From Wolfiporia cocos (Eukaryota > Basidiomycota > Agaricomycetes > Polyporales > Phaeolaceae): 64,000 nucleotides of DNA. The position numbers and the translations under genes were made by a program. Location of the stretch: the NCBI GenBank assembly GCA_029448655.1, contig JACCLO010000013.1:1426001-1490000 (forward strand), given 5' to 3'. Under the pieces are notes generated by a model. That model was not told where the DNA came from, did not search any database, and worked only from the letters and a program-made list of their open reading frames with translations. This document shows, in pieces, positions 47,749 to 59,446 of this stretch. Each line of letters begins with the position of its first letter. Positions within the stretch are counted from its first letter, which is position 1.

Positions 47749-49489
47749 ATGGATGAAAAAACCCATCGCCATCGAAGTCAAGAGTTCGGAGACGGTCGAC
47801 CCGATGAGGAGCGAGAGGTTGACGACGCATTGGCAGCACTCACAGAGAAAACCTGTAAGCTGATGCTCACACACGGGTCTAACTGCTGCTCCGGTCTCGG
47901 GATTCACGGCAAGAAGGCTCGCATATATCGATTCGATGGTTCCTCTGCCATTGTTTCACGCACTTTCAAGTATACGGAGAATCCGGAGTTCTTACGTGCA
48001 TTCCTCCGGTGCAGTGATTACAAACCTGTGGCATCTTCCGGCTTAGATGATTGTTCTCGTCCTGCTCGATCTGACGAAATCAAGCGGGCGAGAAAGTACC
48101 ACGACGAGAGGGAGCCCGGATGCTGGTGCGATGACAGCCTCACTAATAAATGCGTCGTGCGCCTTGGTTCCGATGGTAACAAGTACTTGAATCCCTGCCA
48201 GGCTTCGGACCGCCCACAATTGTTTTCGCACTTAGGGAAGCCGTCAATATTGGTGATGACATGCATGGCGTTCGTGTCATCATCAAAGACAACAGGAACC
48301 AGTGCTCTCATCGTTCAGAAATCGCATTTTGGACGCAGACACAGAAGGTCTTGGATACAAATAGTGATGTTCCAAGTGGGCTGGTGCGGCTCGTAGCTGG
48401 TGCGGACTTGGGTAGCGTTGAAGGTGTATCCGGTCTCCACAGAACCTCATCTTGTGTGATGCAGACCAGGATCATGAGTGAACACGACAGGCGCACCCAT
48501 GACCTCGTTGGAGTCGCAATTACACAATTCTGCTCAACAAGAGAGCTGGTGGAGGCCATACGAGACGCGACAATAGGTGCGTCGCCTTGGTCTCACTCAA
48601 CACGGTTGATCGATTTAGCGGCAGAGATCTTTGCAGGACACCTCAACGCATATCTGTCAGGCGTCACTCATTGCAATGTGACCCCGTCAAGCCTCCTAAT
48701 TACGCGGAGCAGGTATATGAAATCCAAGGGATGCATCATCGACTTTGACAACAGCAGCTTTATAAACAGCTCAGAGACTGAGAGCATCAACTCATTTGGC
48801 GACGAGCTGCTCATTTCCTCTGATCTTGATGCGGAAAGAGCGTACGGTAAGTACTGTTTAGGAAAGGCCATGGAAGCGGCATGTTGATACGAATATAGAG
48901 CACGCGGAAATTCATCGCTGTCGAGCAATTGTACAACAAGTCCGGAACCCCCATTACTCACGAGGTCCGCCACGACCTGGAGTCGTTTTACTGGGTCCTC
49001 ATTTGGATCAACTTGAGACACACGCACCATAACGATCCCGAGGGTACTCGAGCATGCGACGCCCTGTTTGGTGCCGCATCCGGCAAGGATGCCAATGTTC
49101 GCAACATGTATTTCGTGAGTGATCCAGAATTCGACCTTCAAGTGCTTGACAACGCACCTCTCAACTATATAATCGATCGCTTTACAGATCTTGTTCAGAA
49201 TAGCCTGCAGATACGCAAGAGAAGGAACAGATCTTCACCCCTGACGCACGCAGCAATCCTGTCCATGTTTGACGCTGCGCTGAAGATGCCCGGTTGGCCC
49301 AAGGGAGATGCCGCGATTCCGTTTATGTCACCTTCGGCACATAGGGTTGACCCTTCTCAATTCATTATATGTTCGCCGACCGGATCCAGAAGCTCGAGGC
49401 GGCCGTTGGGCGATAGGCGAGACGATATAGACCTAGTGGGTCCTTATGGGCGCGACAGCAAGAGGACAAAACGAGGAACCGAAGCGTGA
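47749..49489 (+). pseudogene. FunK1 fungal-specific kinase-like gene, probably inactive
   Basis: The N-terminal FunK1 region is recognisable (RIYRFDGSSAIVSRTFKYTE). Later segments are HGVRVIIKDNRNQ, TRELVEAIRDATIG, CIIDFDNSSF, TRKFIAVEQLY and HDLESFYWVLIWI. In active FunK1 proteins the catalytic loop reads HRDxS; here codons 48669-48677 give His-Cys-Asn, so the catalytic Asp is lost. The metal-binding D-F-D is kept. Between 48180 and 48215 the frame must change by one to join NKYLNP with PGFGPPTIVFALREAV, and only implausibly short introns (26-35 nt) could do this. A downstream junction (after 48840, GAAAGAGC to CACGCGG) is a normal intron. The gene is therefore either a pseudogene or a pseudokinase with a sequencing error. 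Confidence 0.65.
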
Positions 49490-50272
49490 TGATGCACCTT
49501 AACAAATGGCGTAGAGGTTGGTGAGGGTTCATCGGCCATCTATCTCAGGAGAAGTACTGCGGTCTCCACCGAGGCCGCCATCGGCTTTTGGTGATGAGTA
49601 CAGCCTCGGTGCAGGCTCGGAGGATGCGATCAACCCCCCAAAATCACCTTTTGTCTCCTCTTCAGGACTGTTTTCTTTCAGGTCACAGAGGACGAGCACA
49701 TTTGGCCCAAAGAGCTTGCCAGTCCATCCATTTCCCATTCTACGATAGCCATTCTCTATCTCGCTAAATTTACTTATCTTCTGAACCTGAATCCACTATC
49801 ACGCTTTCGCGACGAAATCTGCTCTTGTGAGCGAAATGCACAATCTACGAATCTTCTCCTGACAATTGTTGATATAGTTTGAAGTATTACATAGTACACA
49901 CGTGTATTTCGAGTTCAAGACCTCATCCTACAAAGGACAATGAACGTCGACATCGCAACCGGCCATTTGTCAGTTCACTTCTGTTTAGTATTTCTAACTT
50001 GCGATCGTTGACATTACACATACAGACGCAATTCCATATCCTTAGAACGTTTCCAGATGAAACTACATGGCCCAGATGCTTTAGGATGTACCCTGGGGAA
50101 CCGGGAACGCTGTCCTCTGCAATGCTGAGGAAGAGGATTCGCCGAAAAGATGTTGATCAGATCTCCCTTTTTTCAACTGATACAACCTCAGTACGCCAGC
50201 GTTCGTATCACACTTGATATGGCATCGGCATTCATTATAGGGTGGCCGAACATGCATCCTATCAGTACTACA
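49490..50272. other. Intergenic 3' region
   Basis: Lies between the FunK1 3' end and the 3' end of the GH95 gene. No gene is recognised. Confidence 0.45.
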
Positions 50273-53200
50273 TCAGAACTGAAGCGGCTCGATCGAGCCA
50301 CTAGAGGTCGTGAATGATGCAATGTTGTTGCCGTTGTAAACCACCCTCACGGAACGCGGTACCGCGCCCAGATCAACTCTGATGTTCCCTGTGGTTGGCT
50401 TTCCACCTGCCCACTCGAGATCCAAAGTCATTCCTCCTCGTATGCGAGCTCCTTTGATGTAGCCGGAAGGCCACCCTGGTGGGAGAGCAGGAAGGAGCGT
50501 GACGACTAATGGAGTCGAGTATGAAGCTACGTCTGGTGCCTGCAGGAGACCGTTCTGCAAGGCAGTCGAGGTCAACACTTCAGTAAGCAAGAAGGCGGAA
50601 GGTAGACGTACCAAAAGCGCCGCCGGGTAACCGAAATTGGCATCAATTTGGAAGATGCCATCAATTGGGCCTGGGGTGTAGATACTAAAAAGATTGCCTA
50701 CAAAGTTCCGCTCCACTGCGTACTTGCATGCGAGCATGGTATATCAGTCGCTGCATCAAAGGTATCGTGTGACCCCAACGAGGAACGCTTACGGAAAGCT
50801 CGAAGTAGAACTCGCTAGCATTAGCAAGTTGCGCCCAGCACGCAGCGCGCCACACCTTCTCCCATCCTGCGTCTGCGTCTGGTCCGGTCCCATTGCCCCG
50901 GTGAAACAGGCTGATTTCCGCAGCTCCCAGTACATCCGTCTTGTCGTACCCATATATGCTGCCGTTCTGGATCGACGGATCGTAGGACGTGATCGCATAG
51001 CCAGGATACAGGCCAATAAGGTGCGACAGGTGGCGGTGCGTGTCTGTCGGGGAGTCCATGTCGACCTTCCATTCTAAATGGGGATGTGAGAGATGCAATG
51101 GTGTCAATCATCAGAACGCTCTCACCTTGCAGCTGGCCCCATGAGCCGATGTGAATACCCTTGTCCATTTGTGCACGCTTCGCCTGCACCTCTGAGAAAG
51201 GATGAATAATGATACGCTATGTGACAAAGTGGCTCACACCTTCAAGGAAGGCGGTGTCTGTGTCGCCGGAAGCAGCATACCCTTTCTCGATAGCATTGAA
51301 CAATTGCCAGATGACCTGTTGAGCGTGTGCGCACCCTATACACGTACACAGAGCCATATTGTCCAGTATATGCACCATTTCAAAGGAATTGCTTGCTCAC
51401 CGAAAGTTATAGGCACCTGCTCTGGCGAGTTGCATGGCGCTGTGACGAGAGTTGAATCATTGAAGTGTAGGTCTGCTATGAGTTTGTCCAAATGGAACTG
51501 CGCAACGCCCTGCGCGCAGTGGATCAATAGCATCAGGCCCAGATATATCATACATGATACGTTCGCGTCCGACCTTGAGTAGCGGCCATCCTTGCTGCTT
51601 GAACCAAGTGACATTGTTTGTGTAGTCGAAGTGGTCCCAAACATGGATCATCTGGGGATCGGTCGTATATTCAACAAGGTGGCAAGATCAGATAACTATA
51701 GGTATTCACCATCCAAACAGCAGATTCTATCATGACGGATGCTCAGCACGTGTATGGCAATACAAAAGGAGATATATACCCGGGTAGTCAGCCCATTGGG
51801 CTGAGTTACCGTCCAATTTCATGCCGGTGTGTCCGAATATCTGCGAAGTTGTCAAGATCTCCTGACACATGCATGAGAAACAGACGCGCATACATTCATC
51901 TGTCAAGTGTAGATGGTGAGCTAATGGGCGGTCTTGAGTGGACAGGTACTCCTACCTCATCGTGAGTGACCCATCCGCGAGAGATATTGTAGAGGATCTG
52001 TGCAGTCTCGGCTCCGCGAGGTGCCCATGTGTTCTACCACAGTATCATTGATACTGTCTTCGTGTTCAGGCTCGGGATTGAGCTACGTACCTCCATGTAG
52101 TCAAAGAGTGGTATGACCACATCCATGTTGGTCATTTCTGCGAACCAATGGTTCATCTGCAGGTTGATATTGGAATCTACACCACGATTTAGCTCATCTC
52201 TTCATGAGATGCAGATGACTGCAGCTCACGATAATCTGTTGACCACAACATTATAGTCAGTCCCGAGGCACAATCACGCAAAAAGAAGCGTACCGGCCCC
52301 CCACGGGTTACTCCAAACTTCGACCCACTTGCCCTGCAAGTTGGGTGGTAACGTCCCACGAGCGCTGCTTGAAAGCAGATACCGACCGTAGTTGAATAGC
52401 ACCCATTCCAGGTAAGGGTTCCCTACATTGGTCTCATACCCCGCTTTCAGCTCGTCTGTCGGCGTCGAGAAATCTGCTGTCTGGCCGAGTGACAGGGAGA
52501 ATGGGGAGATCACCCCCGTATAATCCGTGATGTGTCGGTCCAGAAGAGATGCGTATGTGGTCGACTCAGAGGTTGCAGCAGTCAGCAGAGATAACAGCTC
52601 CGAATGCGGATCAGGGCCCGCGAAGGAGAATCCGCTCGCTGCATTTCCTGTGTACATACTATAGTCCGTTCCGCCAACCCAGACAACCCAGGCCTCGGCT
52701 GCATTCTCCACGTTCAGGGTGGCATTCACGCCCGGGGATGTCGGTGTGCACGACACAGACGCCCCAGCAGGTGCGCGGACCCGTGCTAACACTTCATAGC
52801 TCATCCCAGGGTCGTTCACAAGTCCTACCATGCTCAGTGTGGCATTGTCGAGGCATGTGATATTGGGAGCCGGAAGGCTACTTTCGGTAGAGACCGAGAA
52901 CGCATACGACAGGGACGGCAATGTGCCTGATCCTGTGACGTTCACGTACTGGATGCAAGCCTCCGCAGGGTTGGAACAGAACTGTTCTCTGTGAGCAGAT
53001 CGTGAAAATGCCCACATCAATACAAATTTTTGGAACCCTTTAATTCACATACCGGAAGAACGTGTCATCTCCTTGAGTCCAGAGCGTACGTGCCACAGCA
53101 GAGTCCAGATCCAGCCAGCGGAAGTAATTAGACACGTTGCCGCTTATACCGAGTGTGGTCAACAACGTTCCCGCTGCTGCATATGAACCTATTCACAGCG

Positions 53201-53944
53201 TGAGCAGTGTCTTGTTGCAAAAATGCGAAGCACTTCACCATAGGCGCCAGCGGGTGTCATGAGCTCTTCAATATCTGACAATTTGTCGTATGTCATCCCA
53301 AGATTACCGAATACACTACGGAGTAGATACGTACTATTGATTGTTCCGTTGGCACTAGCGAATATCTCTTGGCGGTAGGCTTGCATATCCTGGGCCATGG
53401 CAGCTTGCTGAGAAGGAAGCATGTTTCCTCCATTGTATGTCTACAAAACACCTGTCACTATCCGCCAATTACTGTTTCATACTGTATCCGATCAGATCAT
53501 CTTTCATTATACGCCGATCCGAGCCGTCAAGAGACAACTCAGATTCCCGAGTCGCTTCGCCACTCTTGTCTCAGGTGGTGATCGACATGCTGTAATTGGG
53601 CATGTAACAACGCAGCCGACCTACCGGGTCTTCCATCGGCCCTCCAGACCACAGCGACTCGATATTCACGTGCATTGATTCCTGGACAGTCTCGCCAGGC
53701 ATCGTGGCTGCAACATTCGCCACAGATTGAGTTCACCACTAGAACGTGAACACGAAGCTGCTGCGCATTCACCTGCAAGATAGCCATTTCCAATCGGAAG
53801 CCACTCATTCGACCACGCGTCGCTCGCTCCAGGGCTTGTGTACCACAATCCATTTCCACTAGCGGGAAATCCAGGTGGGGCTGACGCCACAAGTTGTATG
53901 AACGATACAAGGGTCAGGGCTCGCTTTGTGTGTCCAGAAGGCAT
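50273..53944 (-). CDS. GH95 alpha-L-fucosidase, secreted
   Basis: Large multi-exon gene on the minus strand starting with MPSGHTKRALTLVSFIQLVA, a signal peptide. Landmarks in order: WLPIGNGYLA, HVNIESLWSGGP, the long beta-rich N-domain with many Cys and N-glycosylation sites, then the barrel motifs LPPNLQGKWVEVWSNPWGA and HANINLQMNHWFAE. Next are RGWVTHDE, ESAVWMMIHVWDHFDYTNN, APCNSPEQVPITFG, DTHRHLSHLIGLYPGYA, AGWEKVWRAACWAQL and GPIDGIFQIDANFGYPAALL. The Asn pair in NINLQMN, the Glu in NSPEQ and the Asp before AGWEKVW correspond to residues known to act in family 95 inverting fucosidases. The enzyme probably removes 1,2-linked L-fucose (or galactose, for some members) from plant or fungal glycans outside the cell. 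An alternative Met lies 12 bp upstream. Confidence 0.9.
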
Positions 53945-53956
53945 GGCTGGAAGCAC

Positions 53957-56713
53957 CTTGAGCGACAGGCTGCAGGTATGCAGATGTGTGCAGCCCTGTG
54001 TGCTGAAGGGGTGCCTGGCTCATGGCGACGCAGACCACGGCTTTTACAGAGGATGGCAGCATGCATGAATCGCCGGGATCGCTTCGCGTCGGGGAAGTGG
54101 GACCCACATGACGGTGGGCATTCACGCCCGTGTGTCTCAAGCAGATGGTATCGAAGGCGCGGTATTGCACCCCGCACAATTGAAGGCGGCAAGAAAGGAA
54201 GACTCGGTGTTAGACCTGTCGGCCTCGATGAGACGCTGTTGTTGGCGCGGACGATCGCAAGTCAATATCTGTCAGACGACCTCGTCCATATGTACACTGT
54301 GGAGATTATGTCAAGTGGTTATTGTACTCCCACTCACATGATTATGGCCGACTGAATCCGACGGAGGGACGGGCCCCTATCCGCGGCCCGTTCTCTGACT
54401 GAAGGTGGTTTCGCCGACGGCGCTCATTGCGGGGTCGGCAGTATCAAATCCTTGCACGTGACTGGATTCTGCCCGCTCGTGCGGCAGCGTAGTGACGAAT
54501 TTGATGTGCATAGCAGGCAGCGAGTCACCAAGCGGATACGATCCGTGACGTTATGGGGACGATGTGAAAATGTGTCGTGGCAGCTTCGCGGCAAGAGATA
54601 TCCTTCACAATCGACGGATCATAGAACTACGACTCTTTGGCTCGGAGGCAGAGGTTTTTGCTGCTGAGGACGCACCTAAAGGCACCTGAATAAACTGAAT
54701 AATCGCTTACTGTCGTGGACAAAAAGAATGATCTTCTCCGGGCGGAAACAGCATATAACCGTATTTGCGTTTGCGAACGAGAATGATTCAGAGGCATGGG
54801 GGACCAAAAGAGATGAAGCGATGTATTGCTCCGAAGCACGAATCCTGACGTATCATCTTCCCGCAGCAACCACGCACTAGAGTCGCGACAGCGCTGATCG
54901 GAATCGCCTTGATGGGAGAATGGAACCCGTGTATGGTTGTCTAAGAATGGATGCATGAAGCTGGAGGTTGCCCAGGAAGTTACCATTATTTCAACTCGCC
55001 AGGTTATAGCTTTGTCCGAGATAGACTCTAGTACTGAACAGTGCTCGAGCAGGCACGGCAGTATTCTCCACCCATGTTCTCCAGCAAGGCTGCTTCGCAA
55101 AATGAACCAACTTCGTTCATGCCATCGACAGTAGGTGTAACATCTGGAATCTAGAAGCATGCATAGATCTTTCTTCTACTCGACCGAAAGTCTTTTTGTG
55201 CTAGGCCTCGGTCGAGCTGTCCGAGAATGACATAGTGAACGCCCGGAAATCGCGCACCATTCGTAAGCTATAGCTAGTACCCGATGAGACAGCTGGCGAC
55301 GAAGCAAGCGGGATTGGCGAGCAGGAAGAAGGTATCGGCCAGCACTAGAGTGTGTCAACACCCGTCATGGACGAGCTCAATGTATCGAAGAGCTAGAGAG
55401 ATCACGTAAACATAGTCTGACATGATGGCCAGCGTAAAGTCCGGGAATAGTCGAGACCGCATAGATTGTCCGAGGAAGGATGGGGCTCCACATGAGCCTG
55501 AGTAAGGAGAGTGCACTTTGCCGCCAGCCCCGTAGACGAGAAAATCCGTGATCCGATATTCAAGGAGACAAACAGCCGCTAGTCAAGGATGACAGAAACC
55601 CGTCAGATAGTCGGCGTATGAAGCGCCATGCTTTGCAGGTGCGTTTGAACCTCAGAGAAGAGCACACGGTGAGATGCTTGCCGAGGTGTGGTCTATAGGT
55701 CATAGGATACCCCGCATGGCCTGTACAGGGCGCCCACGTCACCGGGACAGTGGGACGACAATTTTCTGCTTGTGAGAGCTATTCAACCATGGATGACTTA
55801 CGGGTGGGCGTATAATACGATTTGAATGAAATATAGAATGTCCTCGATTGCTACGAGATGACCTCGACAGTGGTATGGTTGTGAGTGCAGTTTGTAATGC
55901 TAGTGCAAGCACATTTGCCAAACCTTTGTGTATATGGCGCGGATTAATGGTTAGCATCAAAATAAACTTATGCTTTGGGACGTGCTGCTGCTCTACTCGC
56001 ATAAGAAATTGCAGATGAGCGACCGTACAGTTGTATGGAGAGAACTCACAATTGCAAAGGTAGACCAAAGTCCACAGCGCAATTTACCAGCAAGATTGCC
56101 GATTGATGCCCGAATTTGCGGGCCCATTTCCCTCTTTTGGACAGATTGGAGATAACTGGGAGGTCGGCTTAGCACAATTCACGACCTGGCCGCCCGCAAC
56201 TTATCTCAAACATACTGACTGATCATCCTGGCCCATACGAGTCAATCCCGAACATATTTGATGCGACAAAGCCTCTAGCGAGAGCTCTCGCGGAAGAAGA
56301 ACCTCAGAGACGAATAATATGAGCCGTTCCGAGGCCCGTGAATTCCAGATCAAAACATCTAAAGCGAGTAGATACGGGATGCTCGGATTACATGGGGCCA
56401 GGCCGAGCGGGGATTGGCCTTGTTGCTTTCTAGCGGCGCCGCTGCGGAAATTCTAATCTTTATTGCGTCTGCCAATCAGCAGGCGGTTGATCATTCTGAT
56501 CGAATCTGAGTAGCGCAGGATGCTCCCGCGGTGTTCTGCGAGCACATACACCCTGCGTGTGTAGCCGAATGCATGCCTGGACCAGAACCCATGCATCACC
56601 TCAAAATTTCTCTTGGTACCCAAACGGGCGCGTTGCTTATATACCTACGTTTGACCACCGATGAGCGCGTTCCAACTTCGCGTCTAACCGCCCAAGTCAA
56701 TCATGTCGCATGT
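53957..56713. other. Gene-poor stretch between GH95 and the GNAT gene
   Basis: About 2.75 kb with only motif-free open frames (53894-54355 plus, 54627-55160 minus, 55739-56068 minus). No repeat family or transposon signature was recognised by eye. Confidence 0.45.
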
Positions 56714-58202
56714 ATGTCGCACTTGTGCTATCGCTGTTCCTGCAGAGACCGATGGAAACCGTGTCAGACACCGGAAGAGCTGCCTGGGCTGACTGCCTTT
56801 CCTGTGCCCAAACCCCCAAATGCTATCGACCGCGAAATTGTCTCTCCCGATGGGCGACTACGGCTGGCGATTTACCGCGTAGGGTTTCAAATACAACGAG
56901 AAATACGCAACGAGTTTGACCCTTGGCTGAGGGTAAGCGTCTACGGGAACAAGGCCGCCATTAGCTCATATACCGCTCACCACAGTATTACAGAGCTAAG
57001 ATCGAGTTGGGAGGTCGACAGATAGGACAATTAGCTTACAGGCTAATCAACACCCAGTACCTGGATGAATTTCAAGAAGACCTGCAAATGTCAGAACATG
57101 GCGCTCAAGTAAGTCACTCGCTCTATGTTCTGTTCTTGGCAACTAGTGTCTGCGAATGAGTCCGGGCTCACCTTGAGCTGTCACGGTTGACATCCCAACG
57201 AGCTTAACGTGGATCACGCGGGTATGAAGCCAGCTTCAGAGCTGGCGGCGCAGGCGAAACAACTGCAGACCCTACCACATAGTCAATGGGAAGCCCTGCA
57301 TGCTCGGAGCTGCAGGGAGCACCCCCTTCAGCCACTTCAGTATGAGATTATCCGCGCTCTCGACCTATGACTTTTGTGTCCATCTTCCTCTGCTCGGATT
57401 TTTACAAGCCGCTAGAGATTGAACCAAGTTGGCTTGAGCTCACATTTCGGGACACCAGTGACAACTCGACGCAACTGAAAGCGGCGTCCATCTTGCGACA
57501 ATCTTGGAAATTCACATGTCTGACTGGATTACCTATTAGGAACTGGAGACAATCGGTGGATTCCTGTTCAACAAGGACGGCTCGCTCCAAGAGCGATGGC
57601 GCACGGGCAGCTTGTCAGGCACCGGTGTCTTTGGCACAGATCTCGCCGCCTCCGGCGAGAAAGTTGCGCTGCTCAACTGCAGCGACTCGGCGCCGCGCGG
57701 AGACTTCCTCATGATCGAAGATTCGCATCGCCGACGCGGGATTGGACTCTGGGCGATCCTCTCGCTATTCTCCCTCCTCAAGGAAGAGGTACGCCCGCGT
57801 TCTCTGCCTTTTTCAGCATCGCGCCGCCAATCGCACGGCAAACGTAGGGCATCAAATACATCATTACCTGCCCGAGCATCCCCCGGCTCAACCCCAGCCT
57901 CAGGGGCACGCCCACCGAAGAGCGGCTCCTGCGCCGCAACATCGCCTTCGTGCGCAAGGTGAGCCCAGCCGCCTCCGCCCAGTGCTTCTCCGCCAGCTAA
58001 CCGCCGACCCCGCGCCGGAACGCGACGCTAGGCGGGGTTCCGGAGGATCGGCCTCTCGCCCGCGTTTGCGTACATGCTCCAGGACGAGGAACACCCGTCG
58101 CGCCGGCTCGCCGCGGACGCGGACATGGTGAGCACGGCCGCACGGACCAAGCGCGTGTCGGGACGCTGACCTGGGATGCAGGACCCTGCGCGGCTGATAT
58201 GA
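56714..58202 (+). CDS. GNAT-like N-acetyltransferase domain protein
   Basis: Six exons sum to 273 codons (272 residues): 56714-56932, 56986-57108, 57540-57788, 57849-57959, 58032-58127 and 58182-58202. The start MSHLCYRCSCRDRW is Cys-rich. VSPDGRLRLAIYRVGFQIQ and RAKIELGGRQIGQLAYRLIN follow. The GNAT-like core is FLMIEDSHRRRGIGLWAIL, in which RRRGIG takes the place of the acetyl-CoA-binding R/QxxGxG. GIKYIITCPSIPR and AGFRRIGLSPAFAYML complete the fold. I recall this as a family of agaricomycete proteins of unknown substrate. The intron 57109-57539 is 431 nt, far longer than the others, and contains a coding-like stretch. The last exon is only seven codons (DPARLI and stop). Confidence 0.72.
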
Positions 58203-59224
58203 GCCCGCCCCGCACGCGCCGATCGCACGCGCACCGTGCCGGCGACGCGCTGTCCGTTCCGTGCCCCGCACCAGCATGCACTCCGCTATACCCCGGACTA
58301 ATATTGGAAGATGTATATCCGCTTTTGTCTGCGCTTGTCCATCTCGCATCTGTACACTCCGCATTTTGTGTAGACTCCCGTGACGTTCGACAATGTTATA
58401 TCCGCGCATGAAACATGGACTCTTGACGAGATTTGAGCCCGCGTCGCATTTTCTTATGTCGGACTTGTGACGGATACATTACTAATACTTGTACTTGTCC
58501 TCAGATAGCACCTGGTCACAGGACACTCTACTGGGCCGCTGCGAGTCTACTCACAAACGATTCTAGGCCCACCCTACTAGGTGATGGTCTATCGACATGG
58601 AGCCAGCAACAGAGAAACTGACACATGGCAGATACGCAAGATGAGAGGCTTCGCGCTGGCATATAGCGTCAGAAGCAGCTGTCCACCACTTATATTATCT
58701 TAGCCTAGGAGCGGACAGCACGTCGGCGCTCTCGAGCTCATAAAAGCACTCTCGTCTATGATGCCTTACACTCTGCCTCAAGTCTAGCAGCATGAACCTG
58801 CGTAATGGCGTGGCAAAGCATTGGCTATTAGAAAAGATTGGTATAAACATCCCATCTATCAGTTTACCAACTCTGAGTCAGACAATAAAGGTTATGAATG
58901 GACATTGAACCCAGTGCTGGGCTCTTATTGTATGACAAACTGGCATATAACAAATTTGTTAGTGGCAGATTTTGAGTTAAAGATGCAAGTGCCACCCACT
59001 CCCTCAACTGATTAGCGAGTGCCAAGGACTGAACGAGAGCTCAAATATCTTAAAACTCACAAACCAGCCACTGCTTATATATTATACGTGAGCGGGATAT
59101 GCTTGATTATCCAACAAGTTGCACAAAGAAGGTAAGCAATTCCTTTGTAGAAGCAATACAATTATCCCCCATCCCATATGACTACATCCTCGACCTTTGT
59201 TACAGCAAAGCTACGTTAGTACTT

Positions 59225-59446
59225 TGGGTACGTCCAGCATCAGGCCATACATCCACAGCAATAACGACGATCGCCCATTCCTCCACGATGGCCCGAAGTT
59301 CGCCTTGGAGCGACCACGATGCCGGCAGCCACCTCGTAAATGAACTCCTGTTTGCTCTTGATCTGTGTGACCTGCTCGCAGCCCGTGTCAAGACGTATAC
59401 GGAGGATACATCCGCTCATATACAGCCTCTCGTATCGTCCACTCAT
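59225..59446 (-). pseudogene. Possible FunK1 kinase relic
   Basis: On the minus strand one frame gives EQVTQIKSKQEFIYEVAAGI and another frame directly after gives GELRAIVEEWAIV. Together they resemble the FunK1 segment before the catalytic loop (K-S-x-x-E-L/F-I ... L-V-E-E-x-G-I). The HRD loop itself is not recognisable, and the two parts are in different frames. The match is weak and could be chance. Confidence 0.25.

Noticed and set aside
53894..54355. Plus-strand frame of 153 codons over the GH95 start
   Set aside because: It overlaps the signal-peptide exon of GH95 on the other strand and shows no motif.
54627..55160. Minus-strand frame of 177 codons
   Set aside because: Composition is Ser/Arg/Cys-rich with no domain, and no splice partners or promoter were seen.
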